Positions 36,713 to 45,473 are shown, numbered from the stretch's first letter. The stretch: DNA of 54,010 bases from Clostridium sp. 28_12 (GCA_001916055.1 MNRR01000028.1:40110-94119), one strand, 5' to 3'. Notes: a model not told the origin generated them from the sequence alone. A program made the numbers and translations.

Positions 36713-37001
36713 TAGTTTTTTTAATTTTAATACTTTTTCTTCTATAATGACTCCTCCTTTTTGAATATAATAAATAAAAAATAATAATTTATTTAAATAA
36801 TAAGATTCTAAGTTATAACTTTTAGAAAAAATGTAACTGATTTAATTTTTTTGATAAAATTATGTTACTGAAATTATATAATTCCTTAAAATTATATTTT
36901 CTTTTTGCATTATTGTCAATATATATATTTCATTTTCCAATTTTTATTCCGACTATTTTCGACATTTTTACACAAAATAATCGTTTTTTGCACGAATTAT
37001 C

Positions 37002-37051
37002 TCGCTTTTTTTCCGTGCATGCACATTTCAGATCGCTTTTTTTCCGTGCAT
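37002..37051. repeat. two 19-base direct repeats, period 31
   Basis: TCGCTTTTTTTCCGTGCAT occurs at 37002-37020 and 37033-37051. A partial third version (TCGTTTTTTGCACGA) lies at about 36981-36995. They lie downstream of the terminator of the WalR-like gene. Two to three copies with short spacers are too few for CRISPR; they may be regulatory RNA or protein-binding repeats. Confidence 0.5.
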
Positions 37052-37058
37052 TTATATT

Positions 37059-37085
37059 CAAAAAACGGAACTACTATGTTCCGTT
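37059..37085 (-). terminator. intrinsic terminator after the WalR-like gene
   Basis: AACGGAAC/GTTCCGTT stem (37064-37085) followed on the minus strand by TTTTTTG, seven bases after the stop codon. Confidence 0.8.
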
Positions 37086-37091
37086 TCTTTA

Positions 37092-37367
37092 CTATTTGTT
37101 TGGTATATAATATCCCACTCCTCTTTTTGTTATTAAAATTTGTGGATTTGATGTATCTTTTTCAATTCTTTCTCTTATTCTTCTAACTGTAACATCAACT
37201 GTACGTATATCTCCATAATATTCATATCCCCATACTCTTTCTAATAAAGCTTCTCTTGTTACTACTTGACCTGGTTGTTGAGCTAAAAACTTTAATACTT
37301 CAAATTCTCTAAGTGTTAGGTTTATTACTTTTCCATCTATATGAACCTCATATTTTTCTAAATCCAA
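37092..37367 (-). pseudogene. WalR/PhoB-type regulator, DNA-binding fragment
   Basis: An OmpR/PhoB winged-helix domain: LTLREFEVLKFLAQQPGQVVTREALL, VWGYEYYGDIRTVDVTVRRIRERIE and TKRGVGYYI. The frame is open upstream (NALVLDLEKYEV), and its first usable start (TTG 37367) lacks a good ribosome site. It is the continuation of the receiver fragment after a one-base frameshift at a run of A. Confidence 0.88.
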
Positions 37368-37369
37368 TA

Positions 37370-37825
37370 CTAGAGCGTTTCCTTTTTTTCTTCTTTTTTA
37401 TCTTCATTTTTATGCGTATTATTTTCAGATTCATTTGTTGCTTCAACTTTTCTTAAATTTGCTTTTACTCTTGCTACAACTTCTCTTACGCCAAATGGTT
37501 TTGTTATATAATCATCTGCTCCTAATTCTAATCCTACAATTTTGTCTAATTCATCGTCTTTTGCAGACACCATTAATATAGGAACATTATATGCATTTTT
37601 TATTTTCTTACATACTGTTAATCCATCTATCCTTGGAAGCATTACATCAAGCAATATAAGATCCGGTCTTTTTTCTAATGCAAGATTTATTGCAGTTTGA
37701 CCATCATTTGCTTCTATTGTATTATAACCTTCTCTTGTTAAATTATGTACTAATAAATCTACTATCTTTTGTTCATCATCAACAATTAGAATTGTTTTTT
37801 TCTCATACTCATAATTATCTTCCAT
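37370..37825 (-). pseudogene. WalR/PhoB-type regulator, receiver fragment with -1 frameshift
   Basis: A complete receiver domain: Asp16/Asp17 (IVDDE), phospho-acceptor Asp60 (LILLDVMLP), Ser88 and Lys109 (ITKPF). A charged Lys/Glu/Asn linker follows, then a stop. In the linker the minus strand has seven A (37389-37383); eight would restore GNALVLDLEKYEV and join the DNA-binding domain, giving about 245 residues. The high similarity of the DNA-binding part to WalR/YycF suggests a cell-wall regulator. Possible causes are a homopolymer sequencing error, slippage or phase variation. Confidence 0.88.
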
Positions 37826-37854
37826 GCTTCATATACCTCCGTATTATAGTTCTA

Positions 37855-37883
37855 TTTATATCACAAATCTTAACAAGTTACAA
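37855..37883 (-). promoter_or_regulatory. probable promoter of the WalR-like gene
   Basis: Minus strand TTGTAA (37883-37878), 17-base spacer, TATAAA (37860-37855), 30 bases upstream of the coding start with GGAGG before ATG 37825. Confidence 0.5.
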
Positions 37884-37912
37884 GTTTTTTAGTAGAATTT
37901 CTATAATTTTCC

Positions 37913-39160
37913 CTATAGTAATGACAATGCTTTTAATATTCCTAGTTTTCCATATTCATAAGTTAACCCACCTTGCATATATGCTATATAAGGTGCGCGG
38001 ATTGGTCCATCACAGCTAAGCTCTATTGTTGAACCTTCTGTAAATGTTCCTGCTGCCATTATTACTTTATCATCATATCCCCCCATATCACCAGGTTCTG
38101 GTATAACATCTGAATCTATTGGAGATCCCATTTGAATTCCTTGACAAAACTTGATTAATTTTTCAGCATCTCCCAATTCTATAGTTTGAACTATGTCTGC
38201 TCTTGGTTCATCAAATTTAGGACTTACTTTATATCCTAATTCTTCTAATATTTTACTTGCAAATACAGCTGTTTTTACACTACTTGCAACAACACTTGGT
38301 GCAAAAAAAAGCCCTTTAATAAATGCTGTATTTTGATTTAATGATGGTCCTATTTCCTTTCCTATTCCTGGTGCTGTTAATCTTTCTGCACACAATTCGA
38401 TTAAAACTTTCTTTCCCGCAATATATGCTCCACTCGTTGCAATTCCAGCTCCTAAATTCTTCATTAAAGATCCAACTATTATATCAGCCCCAACTTCAGT
38501 AGGTTCTTTTTCTTCTACAAATTCTCCATAGCAATTATCAACCATTATAATTACATCTTTATTTACTTCTCTTATTGCTTTTATTGCTTTTTCAATTTTA
38601 TCTATCGTTAAACTTTTTCTTGTAGAATAACCTTTTGATCTTTGAATTTCTATTACTTTGATATCATTTTGTGCCACTCTATCTTGTACTACTTTAATAT
38701 CAAAATCATCATTTATCAAATCAATTTGTTCATACTTAACTCCAAATTCTTTTAGTGAACTTTTACTTTTTTCTTTGCTTATTCCTATAATTGTTTGTAA
38801 TGTATCATATGGAGCTCCTGATATACTTAATAATGTATCTCCTGGGCGTAATAATCCAAATAAAGTTACAGCTAATGCATGTGTTCCTGAAATTAATTGT
38901 GCTCTTACTAATGCATCTTCTGTTCTAAATATTCTTGCATAAATTTCTTCGATTTTATTTCTTCCTATTTCATCAATTCCATATCCTGTTGATGAATGTA
39001 AATGCATTTCTGATAATCTACAATATTGAAAAGCTTCTAATACTTTTAAGCTGTTTAACTCTTTAATTTGTTCTATCTTTTCAAATTGTGGTTGAATCTC
39101 TTTTTCTACTTTTTTTGATAATTCAAGTATTTCATTTTTTATTCCAAATTCCTTATACAT
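37913..39160 (-). CDS. methionine gamma-lyase family PLP enzyme (YnbB-like)
   Basis: A fold-type I PLP enzyme of 415 residues, the family annotated as methionine gamma-lyase-like or aluminium-resistance protein. Seen: HLHSSTGYGIDEIGR, QLISGTHALAV, MVDNCYGEFVE and the probable PLP lysine in IVGSLMKNLGAGIA. The actual substrate is not shown by sequence; carbon-sulfur lyase activity is an inference. The ribosome site is AAAGGAGAATAGAA. It lies between sigE and the regulator; in related genomes this gene often sits near hfq or miaA, which are absent here. Confidence 0.85.
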   Translation of the reverse strand: MYKEFGIKNEILELSKKVEKEIQPQFEKIEQIKELNSLKVLEAFQYCRLSEMHLHSSTGYGIDEIGRNKIEEIYARIFRTEDALVRAQLISGTHALAVTLFGLLRPGDTLLSISGAPYDTLQTIIGISKEKSKSSLKEFGVKYEQIDLINDDFDIKVVQDRVAQNDIKVIEIQRSKGYSTRKSLTIDKIEKAIKAIREVNKDVIIMVDNCYGEFVEEKEPTEVGADIIVGSLMKNLGAGIATSGAYIAGKKVLIELCAERLTAPGIGKEIGPSLNQNTAFIKGLFFAPSVVASSVKTAVFASKILEELGYKVSPKFDEPRADIVQTIELGDAEKLIKFCQGIQMGSPIDSDVIPEPGDMGGYDDKVIMAAGTFTEGSTIELSCDGPIRAPYIAYMQGGLTYEYGKLGILKALSLL

Positions 39161-39237
39161 TTCTATTCTCCTTTAAAAAAACTATTATCATTATACCATA
39201 TTTTTTTACTAAATAATACCCTAAAATTCAAAATATA

Positions 39238-39990
39238 TTATCCCGTTTTGCTCATTATGTCTTTTTTCATTTTATTTATAATCTTTTTTTCAAGTCTAGA
39301 AATATAACTTTGTGAAATTCCAAGTTCATCAGCAACCTCTTTTTGTGTTTTTTCTTTTCCGCTTATAAAGCCAAATCTCATTTCCATTATATTTTTTTCT
39401 CTATCATTAAGTTTTTTTATAGCCTCTTTTAATAGTTGCATATCTACTTCGTCTTCAAGTCTTCTATAAGTAATATCTGCTTCGGTTCCCAAAATATCTG
39501 AAAGAAGTAATTCATTTCCATCACTATCTTTATTTAGTGGTTCATCAATTGAAACTTCTGACTTAATTTTATTATTTCTTCTTAAATACATCAAAATTTC
39601 ATTTTCAATACATCTTGACGCATATGTAGCTAGCTTTATCTTTTTTTCTGAATTAAACGTATTTACACCTTTCATTAGCCCTATTGTTCCAATAGAAATT
39701 AAGTCTTCAATACCAATTCCTGTGTTTTCAAATTTTTTGGCTATATATACCACTAACCTTAGATTTCTCTCAACAAGCATTTTTTTGGCTTCTACGCATT
39801 CATCCTCTGATTCTAATCTTTTTATTGTTTCTTCCTCTTCTTCTGTCGATAATGGCGGTGGCAATGTTTGACTTCCAGCAACATAAAAAATTGGTAAAAT
39901 TTCATCTTCTTTGATATTGTCATTTATGTATTTTGCACAGATAGAATCAATACTCTTTTTAATAAATTCAATAATATTAATTTTTATCAC
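39238..39990 (-). CDS. sigE: sporulation sigma factor SigE
   Basis: Mother-cell sigma factor made as an inactive precursor and cleaved by SpoIIGA. The sequence has a hydrophobic pro-region (about 1-35), the [13 protein letters not shown] cleavage-site region, and sigma regions 2 ([34 protein letters not shown]) and 4 ([20 protein letters not shown]). The GTG 39990 start is uncertain because GAGGTGAT overlaps it; an ATT start a few codons in is possible. The HNH gene and its terminator lie directly upstream, so sigE is separated from spoIIGA. No clear promoter was seen in the 60-base gap. Confidence 0.92.
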   Translation of the reverse strand: MIKINIIEFIKKSIDSICAKYINDNIKEDEILPIFYVAGSQTLPPPLSTEEEEETIKRLESEDECVEAKKMLVERNLRLVVYIAKKFENTGIGIEDLISIGTIGLMKGVNTFNSEKKIKLATYASRCIENEILMYLRRNNKIKSEVSIDEPLNKDSDGNELLLSDILGTEADITYRRLEDEVDMQLLKEAIKKLNDREKNIMEMRFGFISGKEKTQKEVADELGISQSYISRLEKKIINKMKKDIMSKTG

Positions 39991-40051
39991 CTCATTTCGT
40001 GATTCTAATTGTACAACTTTAAATATGCAAAGTCTGTCTTTTCTTATTGTA

Positions 40052-40087
40052 GAAAAAAAGAAATAATCGCTATTTTGCGATTATTTC
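40052..40087 (-). terminator. intrinsic terminator after the HNH gene
   Basis: GAAATAATCGC/GCGATTATTTC stem (40060-40087) followed on the minus strand by TTTTTTTC. It separates the HNH gene from sigE. Confidence 0.8.
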
Positions 40088-40100
40088 TTACATGTTTTTT

Positions 40101-40760
40101 TTACAAAATTACTTCCACATTATCCATCCGAATTACTGGTACTCTTTTCAAGCCAACATTTTTTGCATACATTGTGGCAAGAAAACCATCAAATACAAAA
40201 TCATTCTTGCCTATTATAACAGGTTTTTGAAAATGATGATTTTTTTCATAGTATCTTGAAATTTTATTATACATTTGTCCCTTGTAATTATCCTCTAAAT
40301 CAAGCATTACAATTAATTTAGAAATTTCTTCTTCACTAAGCCACTCTTGAGGAATGTCAAAATCAACTAGCTCTCTCATAAACTTACGATATTTTTGTAT
40401 TTCCGCACGGAATTTATTGATTTCTCCTTTTTCTTTTGCTTTTAGATATGCTTTATACTGACTTGTATTTAAGTCTCCTTTTTCGTTGTTACATTTCTTA
40501 CAGCTTGGAAGCATGTTGTTGGTAATTGTTGGACCACCAAACGATTGTGGATACATATGGTCAATTGTCATCTCCTCTTCCGGAATTATTTTTCCGCAAT
40601 AGCAACAACGATTTCTTCCTTTGATTTGGTAAGTAATTTCTGTCATTACTTTCCGGAAAGACTGTTCTTTTCCAATTTTTAACATACCATTTTCCACAAA
40701 AGCTCCTTTTGTATTGATTGGGCTATTCATAATAAAACTTCTTGGTAATTCAATAATCAT
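40101..40760 (-). CDS. HNH endonuclease with ParB-like C-terminal segment
   Basis: A 220-residue protein inserted between spoIIGA and sigE. Zinc-type HNH nuclease core: CYCG (53-56), TIDHMYPQSFGG (Asp67-His68) and CKKCNNEKGD (87-96). The N-terminal 45 residues and the C-terminal segment (IIGKNDFVFDGFLATMYAKNVGLKRVPVI, about 183-211) look like a ParB/sulfiredoxin-type fold; that part is inference. It has its own consensus-like promoter and terminator, and its codon use is less AT-biased than the flanks. It could be a defence nuclease, a mobile-element remnant or a homing-type gene. The ribosome site is AGGAGGTAAGACG. Confidence 0.8.
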   Translation of the reverse strand: MIIELPRSFIMNSPINTKGAFVENGMLKIGKEQSFRKVMTEITYQIKGRNRCCYCGKIIPEEEMTIDHMYPQSFGGPTITNNMLPSCKKCNNEKGDLNTSQYKAYLKAKEKGEINKFRAEIQKYRKFMRELVDFDIPQEWLSEEEISKLIVMLDLEDNYKGQMYNKISRYYEKNHHFQKPVIIGKNDFVFDGFLATMYAKNVGLKRVPVIRMDNVEVIL

Positions 40761-40787
40761 CGTCTTACCTCCTCTACTTTTTTCTGT

Positions 40788-40816
40788 ATTATACTATCTT
40801 TTTTAAATTAAATCAA
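40788..40816 (-). promoter_or_regulatory. promoter of the HNH gene, overlapping the spoIIGA end
   Basis: Minus strand TTGATT (40816-40811), 17-base spacer, TATAAT (40793-40788). The -35 lies within the last codons of spoIIGA, so the HNH gene can be expressed in vegetative cells. Confidence 0.7.
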
Positions 40817-41678
40817 GTCCCACCAATGCTCTATATTCTCCTCTTTTAGTAAGTGATTTTTCATATATTCCTATTATTACATTTTGTTTTATCTTTTTTT
40901 CGTCATCTATTATTATTGTAATTTCTTCTGCTTTCATTCCCAATAATAACCCGTTTTGCTTTCCTAATGAAGAAAATGGAATACATCTTAATTTTGATAT
41001 ATAATTTTCTGGCACATTCTTTAAATCTCCTGCAAGTACATTATCAATATTTCTTAATAGCTCTTTGGGTAGATAACTTTCTAGCAAACTGCTTTCTACT
41101 ATAACAACTGGTGTATTTGTTATTGGCTCTTTCGCCAAATTTCCTGTATCTATCATTGCTTTAGTTTTTATAATTTTAGAATCCAACTTTATTTCAATAT
41201 TACAATACATGTCTTTAGTATTAATCTTTGTTTTTATAATTTTTATAGAAAATTTTATAACAATAACTGCTAATATTGCACCTAAAAAAATCACTTTAAA
41301 AACATATTGACCAGCAAACATTCCATTTTTTATTAATGCTTCTTGTGGCCTGATAAAATATATTAAATATAATGAAACTCCCCCAAACACAAATGATGTT
41401 AAATAAAATATTAGTACTTGTTTCCACATCTTCTTTGTGCTTTGTGGATTAAAACCTATATATACCATAACAACTGCTAATATTATCTTTGCTATTATAG
41501 ATGTATACAATGGAAGTTGTATCATATATGTAATTATTGCATATATGCTTCCAACAGCACTAGATATAATAATACTTATCAGTTTAGGTTTAACTTTCAA
41601 TAATATAGCTGTAGCATATAAAATTATTGAATTCATTATTAAATTTTCTAAAAATACTACATCAACATAAATAGTAAT
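40803..41678 (-). CDS. spoIIGA: SigE-processing protease SpoIIGA, apparent ATT start
   Basis: Membrane aspartic protease that cleaves pro-SigE. Five or so N-terminal membrane segments are followed by a cytoplasmic domain with the aspartyl motif MIDTGNLAKEP. From ATG 41636 the protein would lack the conserved N-terminus. In frame upstream lies TIYVDVVFLENLI, which matches the usual SpoIIGA opening, beginning at ATT 41678 seven bases after GAGGG; no ATG, GTG or TTG is available in that frame. I therefore place the start at ATT 41678, giving 291 residues. Confidence 0.85.
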   Translation of the reverse strand: MTIYVDVVFLENLIMNSIILYATAILLKVKPKLISIIISSAVGSIYAIITYMIQLPLYTSIIAKIILAVVMVYIGFNPQSTKKMWKQVLIFYLTSFVFGGVSLYLIYFIRPQEALIKNGMFAGQYVFKVIFLGAILAVIVIKFSIKIIKTKINTKDMYCNIEIKLDSKIIKTKAMIDTGNLAKEPITNTPVVIVESSLLESYLPKELLRNIDNVLAGDLKNVPENYISKLRCIPFSSLGKQNGLLLGMKAEEITIIIDDEKKIKQNVIIGIYEKSLTKRGEYRALVGLDLI

Positions 41679-41724
41679 TGTAAATCCCTCTTTTCCTTTT
41701 ATTACAATTATAATTCATTTGATT

Positions 41725-41763
41725 AAAAAAAGATGTAGAATCTTGATAAGAATCCTACATCTT
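41725..41763 (-). terminator. intrinsic terminator after ftsZ
   Basis: AAGATGTAG/CTACATCTT stem (41730-41763) followed on the minus strand by TTTTTTT. It separates ftsAZ from spoIIGA. Confidence 0.8.
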
Positions 41764-41775
41764 TTAAATTTATTT

Positions 41776-42885
41776 TTACATATTTTTATTTTTGTTTTTA
41801 CGTAAGAATGCTGGTATATCTAAATCTCCTTGTGAAGAATTTACATCTGATGCTGGAATTGAACTTGTTTTCTTTTCCCAAGGTTTATTAATAAAACTAT
41901 CAACAGCTGAAGCTGCATGAGCTTCTGGCTTTTCAAACCCTGTTGCGATGACTGTTATTTGAATTTCATCTTTCATATCTGGATCTGTAACAGTACCAAA
42001 TATAATATTAGCTTCAGGGTCTACACTGCGTTGAACTAATTCAGCAGCAGTATTTACTTCATGTAATCCTAAATCTTCACCACCAGTAATATTAATAATT
42101 ACGCCTCTAGCACCTTCTATTGAAGTTTCTAGTAATGGGCTTTGTACTGCTTGTTTTGCAGCATCTTCTGCTCTATTCTCTCCTGATGCTCTACCAATTC
42201 CCATATGTGCCATACCTGTATTTAACATTATTGTTTTAACATCTGCAAAGTCTAAGTTTACAGTTCCTGTAACTGCAATCAAGTCAGATATTCCTTGTAC
42301 ACCTTGTCTTAAAATATCATCTGCCATTTTAAATGCTTCATTGATTGATGTTTTTCTATCTATTACTTGTAATAACTTATCATTTGGTATTACAACTAAT
42401 GAATCAACTTTTCCTTTTAAGCTTTCAATTCCTCTTTCTGCTTGTGACAATCTTTTTTTGCCTTCAAAAGTAAATGGCTTTGTAACAACACCTATTGTTA
42501 ATATTCCCATTTCTTTGGCAGCTTGTGCAACTATTGGTGCAGCTCCTGTACCTGTTCCTCCACCCATTCCGGCTGTAACAAATACCATATCTGCTCCTCT
42601 TAGTGTTTCAGCTATTTCTGATTTGTTTTCTTCTGCTGATTGAGCTCCAATATCAGGATTTGCACCTGCTCCAAGCCCTCTTGTTATTTTTTCTCCAATT
42701 TGAATTTTTGTACCTGCTTTTGATTTTGTTAAAGCTTGTCTATCTGTATTAACAGCAATAAAGTCTACTCCTTTTATGCCTTCTTCTATCATTCTATTTA
42801 CAGCGTTGTTTCCAGCGCCTCCTACACCTATTACTTTTATTGTAGCTGTTCCGTCCATCATTGTAACGTCTTCACATTCCATCAT
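41776..42885 (-). CDS. ftsZ: cell division protein FtsZ
   Basis: Tubulin-like GTPase that forms the Z-ring. The 369-residue protein has [15 protein letters not shown] (18-32), the tubulin signature GGGTGTG (108-114), and NLDFADVK with the catalytic-loop Asp region. The C-terminal peptide is [14 protein letters not shown], the usual docking tail for FtsA and other partners. The ribosome site GGGGAGGAAATCTTT is strong. It follows ftsA by 64 bases. Confidence 0.98.
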   Translation of the reverse strand: MMECEDVTMMDGTATIKVIGVGGAGNNAVNRMIEEGIKGVDFIAVNTDRQALTKSKAGTKIQIGEKITRGLGAGANPDIGAQSAEENKSEIAETLRGADMVFVTAGMGGGTGTGAAPIVAQAAKEMGILTIGVVTKPFTFEGKKRLSQAERGIESLKGKVDSLVVIPNDKLLQVIDRKTSINEAFKMADDILRQGVQGISDLIAVTGTVNLDFADVKTIMLNTGMAHMGIGRASGENRAEDAAKQAVQSPLLETSIEGARGVIINITGGEDLGLHEVNTAAELVQRSVDPEANIIFGTVTDPDMKDEIQITVIATGFEKPEAHAASAVDSFINKPWEKKTSSIPASDVNSSQGDLDIPAFLRKNKNKNM

Positions 42886-42949
42886 AAAGATTTCCTCCCC
42901 ATTAAAATTATATTTTGATTATTTTATTCATTTTTCCGTTTTTTTAATT

Positions 42950-44179
42950 TTAAGAATAGAAAAATTCTTTTATTCTCTCAATTATTACCTTAAACACACT
43001 TTCATTTGCCTGAGAATCAATTTTACTTGAAACTGTTTTTGCAAATGGTCTTGCTGCAATATATCTTACAAGTGCATAACTAGTTCTAAACTCTGATTTT
43101 ACTGTACTTACAGCTCTACCAGTTGACATTTTTACAGGAATATTTAAATTTATTTTTCCTGCTATATCACTTTTGTTTATATTAGTTATTCCTCTTCCTG
43201 TCAATATAACTGTGCTTATATTTTGTTTTACATTTTGAGTTGTTATATCTTTGTTTATTATTGTAAATATCTCTTCAATTCTTGCTTCTATAATTTCGAT
43301 TAGTTCAGAACTTTTTATAACTTTATTTCTGCTTTCATCTTTACAAGTATTTAGCATTATTTCATTATCATTGTCTATATATGATTTTAATGCTAATCCA
43401 TATTGTCTTTTTAGTCTTTCGGCCTCTTCTTCAGAAATATTTAATACTAATGCTATGTCATTTGTTATATTGTCTCCACCTAAAGGAATTGTATTTGTAT
43501 ATATGAATGCATTTCCTTCAAATACACCAATTTCAGTATTTCCTGCTCCAATATCTAATAGCATTACATTATCATCTAATTCATTAGTATCTAACATTAG
43601 ATTTCTTTCTGCTAATGCTGTTGGTACTATCCCGTCTATTTCTATTCCAACTCGTTTAAATATGGTTGATAACTGTCTTACATACTCTTTATCAGCCAAA
43701 ATAATTTGTGCTTTTAATGTAAAGTTTGAACTTAAATTTCCTACTGGATCTGTTACTACTTTTCCATTATCAAGTACTATTTGTGATGGTACTATGTCTA
43801 TTATTGTTTTTCCTTCTGGTATTTCTATGTCTTTAGCTTGCATCATTGCACTTTGAACATCTTTTAATGCTATTCCTGCAAATTTGTCTTTTAATTCTTT
43901 CACAATGCTATTTTGAACTATTGTTACATATTTTCCAGGTATTGTTACATATGCTGAATTAATTTTAAAATCAGCCTCATCTTCTGCATCCTTTATTGTT
44001 TTTGCAATGCTTAAGCTGATTTCCTCTTCACTTATTATTTTGCCTTTTTTCAAACCTGAACACTTCTCAGATGTACTGCATATTGTTTCAATTTGCCCGA
44101 AATTATTTACTTCTCCAACAACAGTGCAAACTTTAGATGTACCTATATCAATACCAACTATGATATCACCTATTGCCAA
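42950..44179 (-). CDS. ftsA: cell division protein FtsA
   Basis: Actin-like protein that tethers FtsZ to the membrane. The start TTG 44179 (then AIGDIIVGIDIGTSKVC) follows TTGGAGGAATTATC; an in-frame extension to 44245 has no support. ATP-binding motifs GIDIGTSK, LLDIGAGNTEIGVFE and ILTGRG are present, and the C-terminus SVFKVIIERIKEFFYS forms an amphipathic membrane-targeting helix. 409 residues. A promoter lies upstream (44217-44245). Confidence 0.94.
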   Translation of the reverse strand: MAIGDIIVGIDIGTSKVCTVVGEVNNFGQIETICSTSEKCSGLKKGKIISEEEISLSIAKTIKDAEDEADFKINSAYVTIPGKYVTIVQNSIVKELKDKFAGIALKDVQSAMMQAKDIEIPEGKTIIDIVPSQIVLDNGKVVTDPVGNLSSNFTLKAQIILADKEYVRQLSTIFKRVGIEIDGIVPTALAERNLMLDTNELDDNVMLLDIGAGNTEIGVFEGNAFIYTNTIPLGGDNITNDIALVLNISEEEAERLKRQYGLALKSYIDNDNEIMLNTCKDESRNKVIKSSELIEIIEARIEEIFTIINKDITTQNVKQNISTVILTGRGITNINKSDIAGKINLNIPVKMSTGRAVSTVKSEFRTSYALVRYIAARPFAKTVSSKIDSQANESVFKVIIERIKEFFYS

Positions 44180-44216
44180 GATAATTCCTCCAATTTTTTC
44201 TGTTTTACTAGTGTTA

Positions 44217-44245
44217 TATATATTACATTTTAATAAAAATGTCAA
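44217..44245 (-). promoter_or_regulatory. sigma-A type promoter for ftsAZ
   Basis: Minus strand TTGACA (44245-44240), 17-base spacer, TATATA (44222-44217). Upstream (44250-44312) there are short tandem AT repeats (TTTGAAATATT twice, then TTTGTAAT-type units). Confidence 0.65.
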
Positions 44246-44326
44246 TACAATTTGAAATATTTTTGAAATATTTTTGTAATGTTAATGTAATACTTGTAAT
44301 ACTTTTGTAATATGTTTTTTTGTTTT

Positions 44327-44701
44327 TTATTTTGCTACTTTTTTAGTTCTTTTTTGCTTCATTTCTGTCCATTTTTCTATGTAATACCTTCTTATTATTG
44401 TCAAATTTGTAAACATTCTTCCTACAAATACTACCAATGCTGCCAAATATATATCTAAGTTTAATTTTTGTCCTAAATAAGTTAAAGCTATTGAAAGTAT
44501 ACTATTACAGAAAAATCCTGATATAAAAATTGTTAAATCAAAATTTTTCTTTAATACTGATGTAATTCCTCCGAAAACTGAATCTAATGCTGCCACTACT
44601 GCTATTGCTAAAAATGTAGAATATGTATATGAAATCATAGGAACATTCATTCCAATTAGAGCCCCTATAATACAGCCAATAACAATTGCTATTATAATCA
44701 T
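44327..44701 (-). CDS. sbp: small basic protein Sbp (DUF1290)
   Basis: A 124-residue membrane protein with three or four hydrophobic helices (MIIIAIVIGCIIGALIGMNVP at the start, then FLAIAVVAALDSVFGG and LAALVVFVGR) and a Lys/Arg-rich tail. DUF1290 genes sit next to ftsA/ftsZ in many Firmicutes; a link to division is assumed from position. The ribosome site AAGGGGGAAATAAAA is strong. Confidence 0.88.
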   Translation of the reverse strand: MIIIAIVIGCIIGALIGMNVPMISYTYSTFLAIAVVAALDSVFGGITSVLKKNFDLTIFISGFFCNSILSIALTYLGQKLNLDIYLAALVVFVGRMFTNLTIIRRYYIEKWTEMKQKRTKKVAK

Positions 44702-44714
44702 TTTTATTTCCCCC

Positions 44715-45449
44715 TTAATTTATATATTTTGATGTAATTTCTTTATCATATTTCTCTATTTTAACTTTTTTGCTTGTGTCAACACTTGTTTCGTGCCCTA
44801 ATTCCTTTAATTCGTCAACTCCTCCACCTTTTCCCGAAACAGCACTTTTTAAATAATCAGCGTTTCCGATTGCATTTATTACATATGGTGATGAAATTTT
44901 ATCCCCATTTACTTTTAAAAATTTATTTCCGATTTCATATACTGCAGACATTGCAGTTATTCTATGACCATTTAAGGATATTGCTTCTGCTCCGGCGGAA
45001 AAAAGTTCATTAATTATAGTTAAAAGCTGTGATGAAGTTATATTATCTACTAAAACATTGTCTGACAATTGTGTTCCACCTTTATCTGTTAGTTGAATTA
45101 CTATTCCTTCTCCTTCAACATCCGTTTTTCCTAAGGCTTCATTTAATTGCTCTAATTCTGTTTGTAATAATTGTGATGTTTGTGCATCTGATTCTTTTTC
45201 TGTTTTATATTCTGCAATTTTTGATGTTAATTCTTCATATCTTTCATTTAGTTCATTATATTTTTCATTCCAATTTGCCAATTCTAATCTAAGTTCAGAT
45301 TCTCTCATTGTTTCAATTGCAGTTATATCAGTTTGCTTTACAACTTTAAATTGCATAAACATTACAAGCATTAGTGCAAAACAAGCAATACCAATAGTTA
45401 TAGACATTACAATTTTTTCTTTGCTTACTTTTATTTTTAATTTTTTCAT
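44715..45449 (-). CDS. DUF881 family division-cluster protein (second copy)
   Basis: One of two adjacent DUF881 proteins (YlxW/YlxX type). It has an N-terminal membrane helix (about 15-35), a coiled coil (about 47-90) and the DUF881 core: GIVIQLTDKG, LLTIINELFSAGAEAISLNGHRITAMSAV and ISSPYVINAIGN. The start at ATG 45449 is preferred over 45458, which touches the AAAGGA site. 244 residues, function unknown. The core probably lies outside the membrane. Confidence 0.85.
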   Translation of the reverse strand: MKKLKIKVSKEKIVMSITIGIACFALMLVMFMQFKVVKQTDITAIETMRESELRLELANWNEKYNELNERYEELTSKIAEYKTEKESDAQTSQLLQTELEQLNEALGKTDVEGEGIVIQLTDKGGTQLSDNVLVDNITSSQLLTIINELFSAGAEAISLNGHRITAMSAVYEIGNKFLKVNGDKISSPYVINAIGNADYLKSAVSGKGGGVDELKELGHETSVDTSKKVKIEKYDKEITSKYIN

Positions 45450-45473
45450 TATTTTCATTCCTTTCTGCCTTTA

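Larger units (their letters stand above)
36713..37091. other. 379-base intergenic region
   Basis: It holds the putative non-AUG start and AAGGAGG of the preceding gene (36745-36757), AT-rich sequence that may contain its promoter, a pair of direct repeats (37002-37051) and the terminator of the regulator gene (37059-37085). Plus-strand open frames here (36862-37110) overlap these elements, have no ribosome site and were not called. Confidence 0.5.

Noticed and set aside
37002..37051. CRISPR array
   Set aside because: Only two exact units with a 12-base spacer and no cas genes.
36862..37186. Plus-strand hydrophobic frames opposite and upstream of the WalR-like gene
   Set aside because: No ribosome site; composition is that of AT-rich noncoding or antisense sequence, and they overlap repeats and a terminator.
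44180..44245. N-terminal extension of FtsA
   Set aside because: It overlaps the promoter; TTG 44179 has a clear ribosome site and starts the conserved sequence.
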